This document shows positions 1-9,150 of a DNA stretch of 64,000 bases, one piece after another. This stretch comes from QGON01 sp963691905 (lineage in GTDB: Bacteria; Pseudomonadota; Gammaproteobacteria; Chromatiales; Chromatiaceae): the NCBI GenBank assembly GCA_963691905.1, contig OY829892.1, positions 620,001 through 684,000 of the forward strand. Reading direction: 5' to 3'. The stretch's first letter is position 1, and each line of letters starts with the position of its first letter. The position numbers and the translations under genes are program-made. The notes beneath the pieces are model-generated. The model had not been told where the DNA came from and made no database searches. It was given only the letters and a program-made list of their open reading frames with translations.

Positions 1-1325
1 GTTATCCCGTAGCTTTCTCCCTGGGCGGCACTGCGCTGGCCTTTGCCTGGTTCGGCACATTGACCGGTCACTTCGACGATGCCTTTCTGTCGGCCCTGCC
101 CAACAGGCTCTACGGCATCATGACCAACGAAACCCTGATCGCCGTACCCTTGTTCATCTTCATGGGGGTGATGCTGGAACGATCCCGCGTGGCGGAGAAT
201 CTGCTCGACACCATGGCGTCCCTGTTCGGACCCATACGGGGCGGACTGGGCATATCTGTCACCCTGGTGGGCATGCTGCTGGCTGCCAGCACCGGCATCG
301 TCGGCGCAACAGTGGTGACCATGGGTCTGCTCTCCCTGCCCACCATGCTGAAGCGCAACTACGATCCCGGCGTCTCCAGTGGCATTATCTGCGCCGCAGG
401 CACATTGGGACAGATCATTCCCCCCTCCATCGTCCTGGTTCTGCTCGGAGATGTACTCTCTGCCGCCTATCAACAGGCACAGCTGGATTTGGGCATCTTC
501 TCACCGGACACTGTCTCTGTCGGGGATCTATTTCTCGGCGCATTGATCCCCGGTCTGATGCTCGTTGCACTCTACCTCATCTACCTTGGGGGAGTGGCTC
601 TATTCAGGCCGGACGCAGTACCTGCGATCCCTGAGGCAGAGCGGGAGCGGGATCTGCGAACCCTCTTGATCCGCGTCCTGAAGGTGCTGGTACCGCCGCT
701 ATTGTTGATCGTTGCGGTACTGGGTTCGATTCTCGGCGGACTGGCGACCCCCACCGAGGCCGCGTCCGTCGGCGCCGTGGGCGCCATCCTTCTTGCCTTC
801 AGCCAGAAACAGCTCAACCTGACCACCCTCAAGGCGGTCATGACCAGCACCACCAAGGTCACCAGCATGGTGTTCCTGATCTTCATCGGCGCTTCGCTAT
901 TTTCGCTGGTATTCCGTGGTTTCGGCGGTGATGAGGTGGTCACCGATCTGCTGACCGGGCTACCCGGCGGCGTCTTCGGCGCAATGCTGGTGGTGATGCT
1001 GGTGATGTTTCTGCTCGGCTTCATTCTGGACTTTATTGAGATCACTTTCGTGGTGGTGCCGATCGTCGGCCCCATCCTGCTGACCATGGGGCTCGACCCG
1101 GTCTGGCTGGGCGTGATGATCGCCATCAATCTGCAGACCTCCTTTCTCACCCCGCCCTTCGGTTTCGCCCTCTTCTACCTCCGTGGTGTTGCTCCACCGG
1201 AGATCACAACCGGTACTATCTATCGCGGCGTCGCACCTTTCATCCTGATTCAACTGCTGATGCTGGGGCTGCTCTCTCTCTGGCCACAGATGGCGACTTG
1301 GTTGCCCGGCATCGTCTACCAATAA
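1..1325 (+). CDS. dctM: TRAP transporter large permease (DctM family), 5' truncated by window edge
   Basis: The reading frame is open from base 3, so the start lies upstream of the window; about 440 residues are visible. The protein is almost wholly hydrophobic, with about 11 membrane segments. It carries DctM-type blocks: a GYPVAFSLGG-like opening, a FIFMGVMLERS segment, a GGLGISVTLVG segment, an AAGTLGQIIPPSI loop and the late LQTSFLTPPFGFALFYLRG segment. This is the inner-membrane subunit of a tripartite ATP-independent periplasmic transporter, which takes up organic acids using an ion gradient and a periplasmic binding protein. The binding protein and small permease should lie just upstream, outside the window. 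The substrate cannot be told from this subunit. The stop is TAA at 1323-1325. Confidence 0.93.
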   Translation, partial: YPVAFSLGGTALAFAWFGTLTGHFDDAFLSALPNRLYGIMTNETLIAVPLFIFMGVMLERSRVAENLLDTMASLFGPIRGGLGISVTLVGMLLAASTGIVGATVVTMGLLSLPTMLKRNYDPGVSSGIICAAGTLGQIIPPSIVLVLLGDVLSAAYQQAQLDLGIFSPDTVSVGDLFLGALIPGLMLVALYLIYLGGVALFRPDAVPAIPEAERERDLRTLLIRVLKVLVPPLLLIVAVLGSILGGLATPTEAASVGAVGAILLAFSQKQLNLTTLKAVMTSTTKVTSMVFLIFIGASLFSLVFRGFGGDEVVTDLLTGLPGGVFGAMLVVMLVMFLLGFILDFIEITFVVVPIVGPILLTMGLDPVWLGVMIAINLQTSFLTPPFGFALFYLRGVAPPEITTGTIYRGVAPFILIQLLMLGLLSLWPQMATWLPGIVYQ

Positions 1326-1798
1326 AACCCTCTCTTTCTGAAATATCTGTCCAGATCTGTCTGCAACGGCATAGACGCCAGATAGTGTCGGATTTTTTTA
1401 CACCCCCCACAGAACTAAATTCCCGCCACGATTAGGCACAAACACCCTTTAAAAACAACGATTTACACGAAAATAATTCCTTTTTTTGCAAGCATTATTA
1501 AACACCGTAACGATTTGTGAAATTAATGATTATCTTAGATACTTTAATTCCTTCAATCGCTATATTTCCCTCTGACATGTGGAAGAGTCTGCCGAAAATT
1601 CGATGAAAAACTTCAAAGTTACTGTCGAAAAATCTTACACAAGACTCAACGGCGCTTTCTATGTCATTAAAAAACGCGACGTATTTCGCATTATTTTCAA
1701 TCACTAAGCATTGAAAAATGAAAAAATACATATATGGCATGTTAGTTGCGGTAAGTTCATCGGACACTATGTCGCACTTCTTGGATAGAGGGATAACA
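1326..1798. other. Intergenic region, 473 bp, upstream of the SdrD-B-like gene
   Basis: This stretch is AT-rich and no convincing gene was found in it; minus-strand reading frames here have no family features. A run of seven T flanked by tgtcgga and tacacccccc lies at about 1385-1408 and might be part of a promoter or a decayed terminator for the TRAP operon. An in-frame ATG at 1718 extends the downstream gene by 27 residues, but that leader has no ribosome-binding site or sensible signal sequence. I treat it as untranslated leader. Confidence 0.4.
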
Positions 1799-4700
1799 AT
1801 GCACATCAATACAGAAGGCAGGCCCACGGGCAAGCCAAAGAAAAAAACACTGACCATGGGTATGGGGCTGATCGCCGCCATGCTCATGCTCTTCGGAATC
1901 AATGAGGCACACGCAACGGGGCCTGGCCTCAGCGCTGTTATTGCCATGGGCTGTGATTCATACACCATCGGCGTTAAAGGCGATGGGAATCAGACCGTCA
2001 CCTATACCTCTTCCTTGGAATCCCTCTCTGGAGGGGCACCTGTCGCCCTTGATGGCTCCTTCTATATGGAACCCGCGCCTCAAAGCGTACTGCGCACCCA
2101 TACGGTTACAATCGATCCGCCACTGACCGGCTCATACCAATTCAACGGTGCGCCAGGTTACGAAGCCGGTTCTGCGACCTTCTACGCATACGGTGAAGTC
2201 ATTAACACCCTGCCAATGACGTCCTCCCTACCCAATCTCACTCTGAATTGCGACAATGAACCCGCATCCATTGGTGACCGCGTTTGGTACGATGACGACG
2301 GCGACGGCATACAGAGCGGCTCCGAAATCGGCGCGGACGACATGGTCGCCAGACTCCATGACTGCGATGGAAACACCCTTCGCGATCCCTTCGGCAACTA
2401 TTACTTCGAATACACCGACATAAACGGCAACTACCTTTTTGATGGCCTGCTGCCTGGCTGCTATGCCGTCAAGTTCTTTCATGAAACCAGGTATTATGGC
2501 TTACCGGAAGGTTACGAGTTTAGCCCACAGAACCAGGGTGGTTCTGACGCGCTGGACAGCGATGCCAGTTCAGGCGGCTGGGCCGCACCTATCCAACTGG
2601 CCTCCGGCGAGCATAACCGCGATGTCGATGCAGGCGTCTACATGCCCATCGTGACAACCGCCAAACTTGGTGACCGCGTCTTCAGCGATCTGGATGGCGA
2701 TGGTATCCAGGATCCGAACGAAGACGGTATCGAAAACGTCCAGGTAGTCCTGTATGACTGTGCCGATGAGAGCCAGGTTGCAACCACCTCGACCGATGCC
2801 AGCGGCATGTATCTGTTTGATGCGCTTGCAGCAGGCAGCTACAAGGTTGAATTCCTCTCGGCTACCGGTCGCTTCAGCCCCATTGATCAAGGTACCGATG
2901 ACACCAGCGACAGTGATGCCGATCCTCTGAACGGCATGACTCAGTGTGTCGATCTGGCAACCGGTGAATCCAACATCACCATTGATGCAGGAATCTTTGA
3001 GACCGTCTCTCTCGGCGACTATGTCTGGTTCGACGACAACCGCAACGGCGTTCAGGAAGCCACCGAAGATGGAGTTGATGGCGTAACCGTCACGCTTTCT
3101 GACTGCAGCATTCCGCCCAATCCAGTGTTCGATACCGACGGCAATGCTGTAGCAGTGGCCTCCACACTCAACGGCGCTTATCAGTTCGATAATCTGCTGC
3201 CCGGCTGCTACGTGGCGACTTTCGGTAACCTACCTGCTGGGTTCAACTTCAGCCCGGCCAACGCAGGCGGCGACGACACTATAGACAGTGACGCCAACAC
3301 TGCAACCGGTCGCAGTCATGATGTTGTTCTGGAATCTGGTGATAGCGACAATACCATTGACGCCGGTATCAACTATCCGCCGAGTGCCCGTATTGGTGAC
3401 CGAGTCTTTGAAGACCTGAACACCAACGGCATTCAGGATGCAGGCGAACCCGGTATCCCCGGCGTGCCGGTTGAACTGCTCGACTGCAATGGCACCAGTA
3501 TGACAACCACTGTAACTGGTCCAGATGGCAACTATCTGTTCACCAGCCTGGATGCTGGGGGTTATGTCGTACGCTTCACTCAGCTGAACGGCCATTTCTT
3601 CACCGTTGCAAACGCAGGTATTGATGATGCGGTAGACAGCGATGCAGACACGACCACTGGTGAGAGCGCTTGCACCACCGTTGCCGTGAATGAAGTCAAC
3701 CTGACCATTGATGCCGGCATGTTTCGTCTCGCATCCCTGGGTGACTATGTCTGGAACGACAGCAACATGGATGGCATACAGGATATCGACGAAGTAGGTA
3801 TCCCGAACGTCAGCATCTCCCTGACCAGCGACTGCAACGACAATGGTACTATCGACTCTGTTGATGCAACCACTACCGATGCTAACGGTGCTTACGGCTT
3901 CAGCGGTCTGTGCCCCGGATCTCACACTGTGGACATCGACCCGGCTACCCTGCCGGCCGGTATGATCCAGAGTTACGATCCGGACTCAGCACTCGACGGC
4001 ATGGCTGATACCATCCTCATCTCCGGTGCTTCCGACCTCACGCTCGACTTCGGCTACTACGAAGATCAGCCTCTAGTCTGCAGCGCCTGTGACGGTAAAG
4101 TGACCGATCTGACCCTCAAGTACATCGGCACCACTGCCGGCTACGTTGAAGTCACGCAGAAGAAGCGCGGTATCGTCTTCTTCGGCATGGTTCAGCCTGG
4201 CGAGGACTTCTCCTTCAGCGGCACCGACAAGAAGGGAACCCTGGGTACTGAGATCACCATCACCGTTGATGGCACCTTTAATACCAAGATCCACACCAGC
4301 TGCTCCAAGCCGATTGGTCCCGGCCTGATCGCCGGTAGCTTCAAGGTCATTGAAGGCATCAGCCGTAACGGTGGCAACCTCTGCCCCGTCGAACCGCAAC
4401 CCGCTACCTGTGATTGCGACGGCAAAGTGATTAACCTGGCCCTGCGCTACAACGGCAGCACCCCAGGCTATGTTGAAGTCATACAGAAGAATGGCGGGAT
4501 TGTCTTCTCCGGTATGGTTCAACCTGGTGATGGAGTCTCCTTCAGCGGCACTGAGAAGGGGGGAACACTGGGTACCGAGATCAGTATTATGGTTGACGGC
4601 AATCTCGATACCAAGATCCATACAAGCTGCTCCAAGCCTGTCGGCCCCGGCCTGATCGCCGGTAGTTTCGAGGTGATCAGTGGCGCAAGCCTCAATGGCG

Positions 4701-5098
4701 GAGCACTCTGCCCCGTCGATGGCGGTGCCAACCCACCCCCGGTTAACGTGGGTTGCGGCAAGTGCGACGGTAAGGTGACCGAGCTGACCCTGCTTTACAA
4801 CGGAACCGCAACTGTCGATGTGACAGTCGTACAGAAGAAGGGTGGTGACACCGTATTCTCCGGCACCGTTGCACAGGGTGACTCCTTTACGTTCACCGGC
4901 ACCGACAAGAAAGGCACTTTGAGTACGGAAGTCTCGCTCTTCGTGGACGGCCAGCTTTACACCCAGATCCATACCAGCTGCTCCAAGCCGATTGGACCTG
5001 GAATGATGCTGGGTGACTTTACCGTCACAAACGGTAAAAGCCGGAACGGCGGAGTACTCCCTATCTACAACAACAATACCTGCGCGATACAGCCATAG
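1799..5098 (+). CDS. Secreted multidomain protein with SdrD-B-like repeats and three Cys-rich C-terminal repeats
   Basis: The predicted protein has 1099 residues. The start at 1799 follows an AGAGGGA ribosome-binding site and gives a classical signal peptide: three lysines, a hydrophobic stretch and AHA cleavage at about residue 39. Five SdrD-B-like beta domains begin near residues 156, 288, 403, 530 and 645. Each opens with (S/K/R)(L/I)GDxVW/F and an acidic loop such as DDDGDG or DLDGDG that ends in a Glu, the pattern of calcium-binding B domains. From about residue 760 there are three copies, each about 110 residues, of a domain with CDGKV, GTLGTE/STE and IHTSCSKPIGPG motifs and paired cysteines. 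I see no LPxTG, PEP-CTERM or autotransporter C-terminus, so how it is held at the surface is unclear. A surface or extracellular structural/adhesive role is inferred. It is a single-gene unit closed by a terminator. Confidence 0.85.
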   Translation: MHINTEGRPTGKPKKKTLTMGMGLIAAMLMLFGINEAHATGPGLSAVIAMGCDSYTIGVKGDGNQTVTYTSSLESLSGGAPVALDGSFYMEPAPQSVLRTHTVTIDPPLTGSYQFNGAPGYEAGSATFYAYGEVINTLPMTSSLPNLTLNCDNEPASIGDRVWYDDDGDGIQSGSEIGADDMVARLHDCDGNTLRDPFGNYYFEYTDINGNYLFDGLLPGCYAVKFFHETRYYGLPEGYEFSPQNQGGSDALDSDASSGGWAAPIQLASGEHNRDVDAGVYMPIVTTAKLGDRVFSDLDGDGIQDPNEDGIENVQVVLYDCADESQVATTSTDASGMYLFDALAAGSYKVEFLSATGRFSPIDQGTDDTSDSDADPLNGMTQCVDLATGESNITIDAGIFETVSLGDYVWFDDNRNGVQEATEDGVDGVTVTLSDCSIPPNPVFDTDGNAVAVASTLNGAYQFDNLLPGCYVATFGNLPAGFNFSPANAGGDDTIDSDANTATGRSHDVVLESGDSDNTIDAGINYPPSARIGDRVFEDLNTNGIQDAGEPGIPGVPVELLDCNGTSMTTTVTGPDGNYLFTSLDAGGYVVRFTQLNGHFFTVANAGIDDAVDSDADTTTGESACTTVAVNEVNLTIDAGMFRLASLGDYVWNDSNMDGIQDIDEVGIPNVSISLTSDCNDNGTIDSVDATTTDANGAYGFSGLCPGSHTVDIDPATLPAGMIQSYDPDSALDGMADTILISGASDLTLDFGYYEDQPLVCSACDGKVTDLTLKYIGTTAGYVEVTQKKRGIVFFGMVQPGEDFSFSGTDKKGTLGTEITITVDGTFNTKIHTSCSKPIGPGLIAGSFKVIEGISRNGGNLCPVEPQPATCDCDGKVINLALRYNGSTPGYVEVIQKNGGIVFSGMVQPGDGVSFSGTEKGGTLGTEISIMVDGNLDTKIHTSCSKPVGPGLIAGSFEVISGASLNGGALCPVDGGANPPPVNVGCGKCDGKVTELTLLYNGTATVDVTVVQKKGGDTVFSGTVAQGDSFTFTGTDKKGTLSTEVSLFVDGQLYTQIHTSCSKPIGPGMMLGDFTVTNGKSRNGGVLPIYNNNTCAIQP

Positions 5099-5172
5099 GG
5101 GGCATCGCAATAAAAATGGCAGGAAGCACTAAGGCCACAAGGAATAGTGGCCACTGAAAAAGGACTTTCAAC

Positions 5173-5203
5173 AAAAAAGCCCGCGGATACGCGGGCTTTT
5201 TTG
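5173..5203 (+). terminator. Rho-independent terminator of the SdrD-B-like gene
   Basis: A perfect 7-bp GC stem (5179-5185 with 5190-5196) has a GATA loop and is flanked by six A before and six T after. It lies 75 bp after the stop codon. The A/T flanks make it symmetrical, so it may also stop minus-strand transcription leaving the PilZ gene. Confidence 0.93.
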
Positions 5204-5267
5204 TTGCTGTTTTTTGACTTCAGCTGTCTGTAAGGCGAGCTGGAACCTCTAGCCGATCTGCCTCACA

Positions 5268-5606
5268 TCAACTCAGCATCACTCTGCCCGCCACCGGTGA
5301 GAGGGGACGCGTCAACGGTGCGGTAACAACCTTGAACAGGCGGTGTTCAGGGTTTCTGAACATCACTCCCATCCCCGTTGGATTGGAGTGAATGACGACT
5401 GCCGGCACACGCCAATTTTCACCCTCCAGCGTAAATGACAGATCAAGTTCGGCGCCGATCCCTTCGGGTACCGTCTCGATCTCCATGTGTACCCCTTCAG
5501 GTGAGATATTTCTGATCAGGGCAGGTACGCAGCCCCCTGTTTTGTATCGCAGCTCAACCTGAAAAGCAGCCACATGCCTCTCAGTCGCCCTTGTCTTTTT
5601 TTGCAT
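5268..5606 (-). CDS. PilZ domain protein
   Basis: The predicted protein has 112 residues. The start at 5606 was chosen because AGAAAGGAT lies just upstream; a longer frame begins at 5657 but has no ribosome-binding site. PilZ features are an N-terminal RATER (RxxxR) and NISPEGVHME (the N/DxSxxG motif), followed by a short beta barrel ending near VVIHSNPTGMGVMF. PilZ domains bind cyclic di-GMP, and this single-domain protein is probably a small c-di-GMP effector. Its target cannot be named. It is the last gene of the minus-strand run kinase-phosphatase-rph-rdgB. A GGDEF-EAL enzyme elsewhere in the window (29.4 kb) could supply the ligand. Confidence 0.85.
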   Translation of the reverse strand: MQKKTRATERHVAAFQVELRYKTGGCVPALIRNISPEGVHMEIETVPEGIGAELDLSFTLEGENWRVPAVVIHSNPTGMGVMFRNPEHRLFKVVTAPLTRPLSPVAGRVMLS

Positions 5607-5683
5607 ATTGATATCCTTTCTGCGAAAAACACCCACTCGTTTCAGGGTTGTCGGCACTCCAACCGATTTCTTTAGAAAACTTT

Positions 5684-6292
5684 CTACTCAGTCAGGGCTG
5701 CAAGCAACTTCTGCAATGCCTGGCCACGATGACTGAGGCTGTTCTTCACCTCCGCCGGAAGTTCTGCTGAGGTGCAGTTGTGGGTGGGAACATAGAAGAC
5801 CGGATCGTAGCCGAAGCCATTGTCGCCCCTGGCCCCAAAGAGCACCCGGCCCTCCCAGGTCCCCTGACAGATGATTGGGGTGGGATCCTCTGCGTGTCGC
5901 ATATAGACGAGAAGGCACTGGAAACGGGCGGTACGCGCCTCGTCCGGCACATCCTTCAGGCTCTCCAGCAGCTTCTCCAGATTTGCCTGATCCGATGCAC
6001 CCTCCCCCGCATAACGGGCGGAGTAGATGCCCGGCGCACCCTTGAGTGCATCGACCTCGATACCCGAGTCATCAGCAATGGCTGGCAGTCCGCTCAGGAT
6101 CGATGCATGCCTGGCCTTTTTGATCGCATTTTCAACAAAGCTGAGACCGTCCTCCACCGCATCAGGGATATCGAATTCGCGCTGTGGCACCACCTCGATC
6201 TGCCCGCTGGCAAGCAGTTGGTTGATCTCGCGCACCTTGCCGGCATTATTACTGGCAAGAACGATTCGTTCTCCGGTGTGACGGCTGGTCAT
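5684..6292 (-). CDS. rdgB: RdgB/HAM1 family XTP/dITP pyrophosphatase
   Basis: This 202-residue protein has the length expected of the family. It opens with the nucleotide-binding stretch IVLASNNAGKVREI, followed by DGLSFVENAIKKAR, the ADDSG active-site motif, GIYSARYAG and the GFGYDPVF loop near the C-terminus. The enzyme hydrolyses deaminated purine triphosphates (dITP, XTP) to monophosphates and so keeps them out of DNA and RNA. It lies downstream of rph on the same strand, a common gammaproteobacterial pairing. Here the two are separated by a palindromic repeat. Confidence 0.97.
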   Translation of the reverse strand: MTSRHTGERIVLASNNAGKVREINQLLASGQIEVVPQREFDIPDAVEDGLSFVENAIKKARHASILSGLPAIADDSGIEVDALKGAPGIYSARYAGEGASDQANLEKLLESLKDVPDEARTARFQCLLVYMRHAEDPTPIICQGTWEGRVLFGARGDNGFGYDPVFYVPTHNCTSAELPAEVKNSLSHRGQALQKLLAALTE

Positions 6293-6315
6293 GCTCTCTT
6301 TCCTGAAATTAAATT

Positions 6316-6375
6316 GGAGCGGCGCCCCGCCGCGATGACTCCGTAGATGGATAAATCGCGGCGGGGCGCCGCTCC
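6316..6375. repeat. REP-like element with 21-bp perfect inverted repeat
   Basis: Arms at 6316-6336 and 6355-6375 are exact reverse complements, very GC-rich (ggagcggcgccccgccgcga...), with an 18-nt loop. It sits between rph and rdgB. It has the look of a dispersed extragenic palindrome and could also stabilise mRNA ends. Confidence 0.85.
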
Positions 6376-6406
6376 TACAAAATCTTCGCAGGCGATGCAG
6401 TCGAAT

Positions 6407-7123
6407 TTAGTCGCTCAAAGCGGCCTGCTGGATCTCGAGCAGTTGCCGGATACCCTGATCCGCAAGATCAAGCATGGCATTAAGCTCATCGCGACTGTAG
6501 GCATCGCCTTCGGCGGTCCCCTGTACCTCGATAAAACCACCCTTGTCGTTCATCACCACATTCATGTCGGTCTCGGCATTGGAATCCTCCGCATAGTCCA
6601 GATCCAATACCGGAGTGCCCTGGAAGACACCCACTGAGACAGAGGCAATCATATTCACCAGTGGATTTCTCTCCAGCAGATCCTGCTCACGCAGATAGGA
6701 GATAGCGTCCACCAACGCAACACAGGCTCCCGTAATGGAGGCAGTCCGGGTGCCTCCATCCGCCTGAATGACATCACAGTCGATGGCAATCATGCGCTCC
6801 CCAAGCGCCTCAAGGTCTACCGCTGCCCGCAGGGAACGACCGATAAGCCGCTGTATCTCCAGTGTGCGCCCACCCTGTTTTCCCCTGGCGGCTTCACGCC
6901 CCATGCGGTCAGTGGTGGAACGGGGCAACATGCCGTATTCGGCAGTCACCCAACCCCGGCCCTTGCCCTTCAGGAAACGCGGCACTCGCGCCTCCACCGA
7001 AGCGGTGCAGATGACCTTGGTGTCGCCAAACTCCACCAGCACGGAGCCTTCCGCATGTTTTGTGTAACCGCGGGTAATCTTGACAGCCCGCAGTTCGCTG
7101 GGCTGACGTCCGGAAGGTCTCAT
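6407..7123 (-). CDS. rph: Ribonuclease PH
   Basis: This 238-residue protein matches the family over its full length. The N-terminus has RPSGRQPSELRAVKI, then GSVLVEFGDTKVICTASVE, the GWVTAEYGMLPRST block, RGKQGGRTLEIQRLIGRSLRA and the DGGTRTASITG motif. It trims the 3' ends of tRNA precursors by phosphorolysis and acts as a hexamer in the cytoplasm. The upstream neighbour, a PP2C phosphatase, ends 8 bp before its start, which suggests one transcript from the kinase gene through to rdgB. Confidence 0.98.
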   Translation of the reverse strand: MRPSGRQPSELRAVKITRGYTKHAEGSVLVEFGDTKVICTASVEARVPRFLKGKGRGWVTAEYGMLPRSTTDRMGREAARGKQGGRTLEIQRLIGRSLRAAVDLEALGERMIAIDCDVIQADGGTRTASITGACVALVDAISYLREQDLLERNPLVNMIASVSVGVFQGTPVLDLDYAEDSNAETDMNVVMNDKGGFIEVQGTAEGDAYSRDELNAMLDLADQGIRQLLEIQQAALSD

Positions 7124-7131
7124 TGGTTGGG

Positions 7132-8031
7132 TTACTCCTCAGGTTTTGGACTGTGATGAATATCGACAACGTCGCGCAACTCTTCGATGGCTTGTTTTAT
7201 CTCATGCTCGCTGCGTGGCAGATGCGCGGTGCCGGCGGCATTATCCACTAAAGTCATACCCAAGTCAGTGGGTCGGAGATCGATAGTGTCACGCCGCCAG
7301 CGTACAGCCACTGCAGTGACATTATCACTCTCCGGCATACCGTTACTCTCTGCCAGGGATGAGAGCTGGTTAACGGCTGACTGCAATGACTGGTCGGCAC
7401 GAAAAAATGCATCCACCATTGGACGCGCCGGTAACTTGCCCCAGAAACCATCTGAGCAGAGCAGCAGGACATCCCCCCCCTCCAGACGATGCGGCTCCCC
7501 AAGTTCCGCCACAGGACGATTGGAGATACCACCGAGACACCGGGTCACGTAGTTGCGAAACCGGTGGGTATGAACCTGAGCGGCGGAGATGATGCCCTGC
7601 TGCCGCAACTGCTCCACGTAGGAGTGATCCTCGGTACGGGAGAGGATGACATTGTCACGCATAACGTAGAACCGGCTGTCGCCGACATGGCCCCAGAAGG
7701 CCTGTCCCTCCTGAATCAGACAGAGTACTGCAGTGGTGCGTGGTTCAATATGGGGTTCCTGCTCACGACCGTAATCGAGGATGCGGCGATGCGCCATCTC
7801 CATCAATCCGCTGAGAAAAACCCGTGGACCGGTGATGGGTTTGCGGCTGGTGAGGAAGGCTCTGCGGCAGGTATCCATGAGGATCTGCGCCGCCATCTCA
7901 CCACGTGGGTGGCCGCCCATACCGTCGGCCAGAGCCACCAGCATGGCATCGGGTGCTTCCAGAATCAGACAGCGGTCCTGATTCATCCGGCGATTTCCGA
8001 GCAGGGTGCAGTGGGCGGTTTCATACTTCAT
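7132..8031 (-). CDS. PP2C-family serine/threonine protein phosphatase
   Basis: The predicted protein has 299 residues. PP2C motifs with metal-binding aspartates are visible: NRRMNQDR near residue 13, ADGMGGH at 35-41, WGHVGDSRFY, LLLCSDGFWGKL and DNVTAVAVRW. It removes phosphate from Ser/Thr of protein substrates using Mn/Mg. Its start overlaps the end of the upstream kinase gene by four bases (ATGA), so the two are translationally coupled and probably act as an opposing pair. The C-terminal 60 residues beyond the catalytic domain show no known domain. Substrates are unknown. Confidence 0.93.
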   Translation of the reverse strand: MKYETAHCTLLGNRRMNQDRCLILEAPDAMLVALADGMGGHPRGEMAAQILMDTCRRAFLTSRKPITGPRVFLSGLMEMAHRRILDYGREQEPHIEPRTTAVLCLIQEGQAFWGHVGDSRFYVMRDNVILSRTEDHSYVEQLRQQGIISAAQVHTHRFRNYVTRCLGGISNRPVAELGEPHRLEGGDVLLLCSDGFWGKLPARPMVDAFFRADQSLQSAVNQLSSLAESNGMPESDNVTAVAVRWRRDTIDLRPTDLGMTLVDNAAGTAHLPRSEHEIKQAIEELRDVVDIHHSPKPEE

Positions 8032-8984
8032 GTAGAGAGACTCCCGCCTTTAATGAACGAACGTCGCGACAGATCACCACCAATACCATCGAGGCTCTCT
8101 TTTAGTTTTGATTTGCTCTGCAGCGCGGTCAACATCTCTCCGGCATTTTGCGGCCGTTCAGCCTGGTTTACGGCCATCGCCCAGTCGATCGCCTCCAGCA
8201 GGTAAGCGGGATAACGGCGGCGATAGACCCGGGTTGCCGGCTTCAACTTGTCATCTGCATGACGTTCGATGGCAGAGGGTGGCGACTTGCCATCCAGACA
8301 GGCCCGCATGCTTGCACCTATGGCATAGACATCACTCCAGGGCCCGACATCACCTGACTGGTAATACTGCTCCACCGGGGAAAACCCGCTGGTGACCACT
8401 CGTCCACTGCGACCGCCGCCACTCTCTTCCACCTGATAAACCGCGCCGAAATCGAGCAACAGCGGGTTGCCGCCAGTACGCAGATGGATATTGCTGGGTT
8501 TGATATCGAGATGCAGCAGATTTCTGGAGTGGATGAGATCAAGGGCATCCAGGATAGGAGGAAAAACCGTCAACATAAAACGGGTACTCAGACCACCGCT
8601 GCGCTTTTTTATATAGCTCGCAAGATTCTTGCCGCGCTCGTGATCCATCACCAGATAGCCAGTATCGTTAGCCAGGAAAAAACCCCTTACCTGCACGATG
8701 TTCGGATGCCTCAGGGAAGCAAGCACCTTGGCTTCCTGGTAAAAAAGCCGACGACTGCGGCTAAGATTATCGATCTGTTTCGGGTCGATGACCTCGACCT
8801 GAAGACCCTCCCCACGCTTGGCCAGCTTCTTTGGCAGAAACTCCTTGATGATCACCTCGTCCTGGGTATCCTCGTCTTCTGCCAGATAAATCAGGCTGAA
8901 GCCGCCGCTCGCGACCAGTTTCATGATCACGTAACAGTCGAGAACGGTGCCTGAAGGCAAACTGTCGCGGGCTTTTTCCATCAA
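8028..8984 (-). CDS. Serine/threonine protein kinase (Hanks type)
   Basis: The predicted protein has 318 residues. The kinase fold is complete: glycine loop ASGGFS at 25-30, ATP-anchoring Lys47 in VIIKEF, a helix-C Glu near residue 84, catalytic HLDIKPSN with Asp160, and DFG at 178-180. HLD replaces the usual HRD, so it is a non-RD kinase. There is no membrane segment or PASTA domain, so it should be cytoplasmic. It is the first gene of the minus-strand run and is coupled to the PP2C gene. The short C-terminal tail (about 40 residues) has no recognised domain. Confidence 0.93.
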   Translation of the reverse strand: MMEKARDSLPSGTVLDCYVIMKLVASGGFSLIYLAEDEDTQDEVIIKEFLPKKLAKRGEGLQVEVIDPKQIDNLSRSRRLFYQEAKVLASLRHPNIVQVRGFFLANDTGYLVMDHERGKNLASYIKKRSGGLSTRFMLTVFPPILDALDLIHSRNLLHLDIKPSNIHLRTGGNPLLLDFGAVYQVEESGGGRSGRVVTSGFSPVEQYYQSGDVGPWSDVYAIGASMRACLDGKSPPSAIERHADDKLKPATRVYRRRYPAYLLEAIDWAMAVNQAERPQNAGEMLTALQSKSKLKESLDGIGGDLSRRSFIKGGSLST

Positions 8985-9150
8985 TAAATTTTATTTCGGG
9001 CGTATGCTTTCTAATTATAAGGCCGGTTTCAGAAAATAGTGGCTCCAACATCCCGGCGAATCGCATTATGATACACACTTCACGAAATGCTGAACCCGAT
9101 TCCTAATATAGCGTTCAGATATAGTTGACTACCAACCTCAGGTTAAACAG

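Noticed and set aside
1718..1798. 27-residue N-terminal extension of the SdrD-B-like protein
   Set aside because: The ATG at 1718 lacks a ribosome-binding site, and the extension would hide the clear signal peptide; AGAGGGA before 1799 fits better.
1799..5098. PEP-CTERM or LPxTG anchored surface protein
   Set aside because: The C-terminus ends in NNNTCAIQP with no sorting motif, hydrophobic helix or basic tail.
4073..5110. Long minus-strand frame (345 codons) opposite the SdrD-B-like gene
   Set aside because: It is antisense to a clear signal-peptide-bearing repeat protein; the open frame follows from its repeated codon pattern and has no family features.
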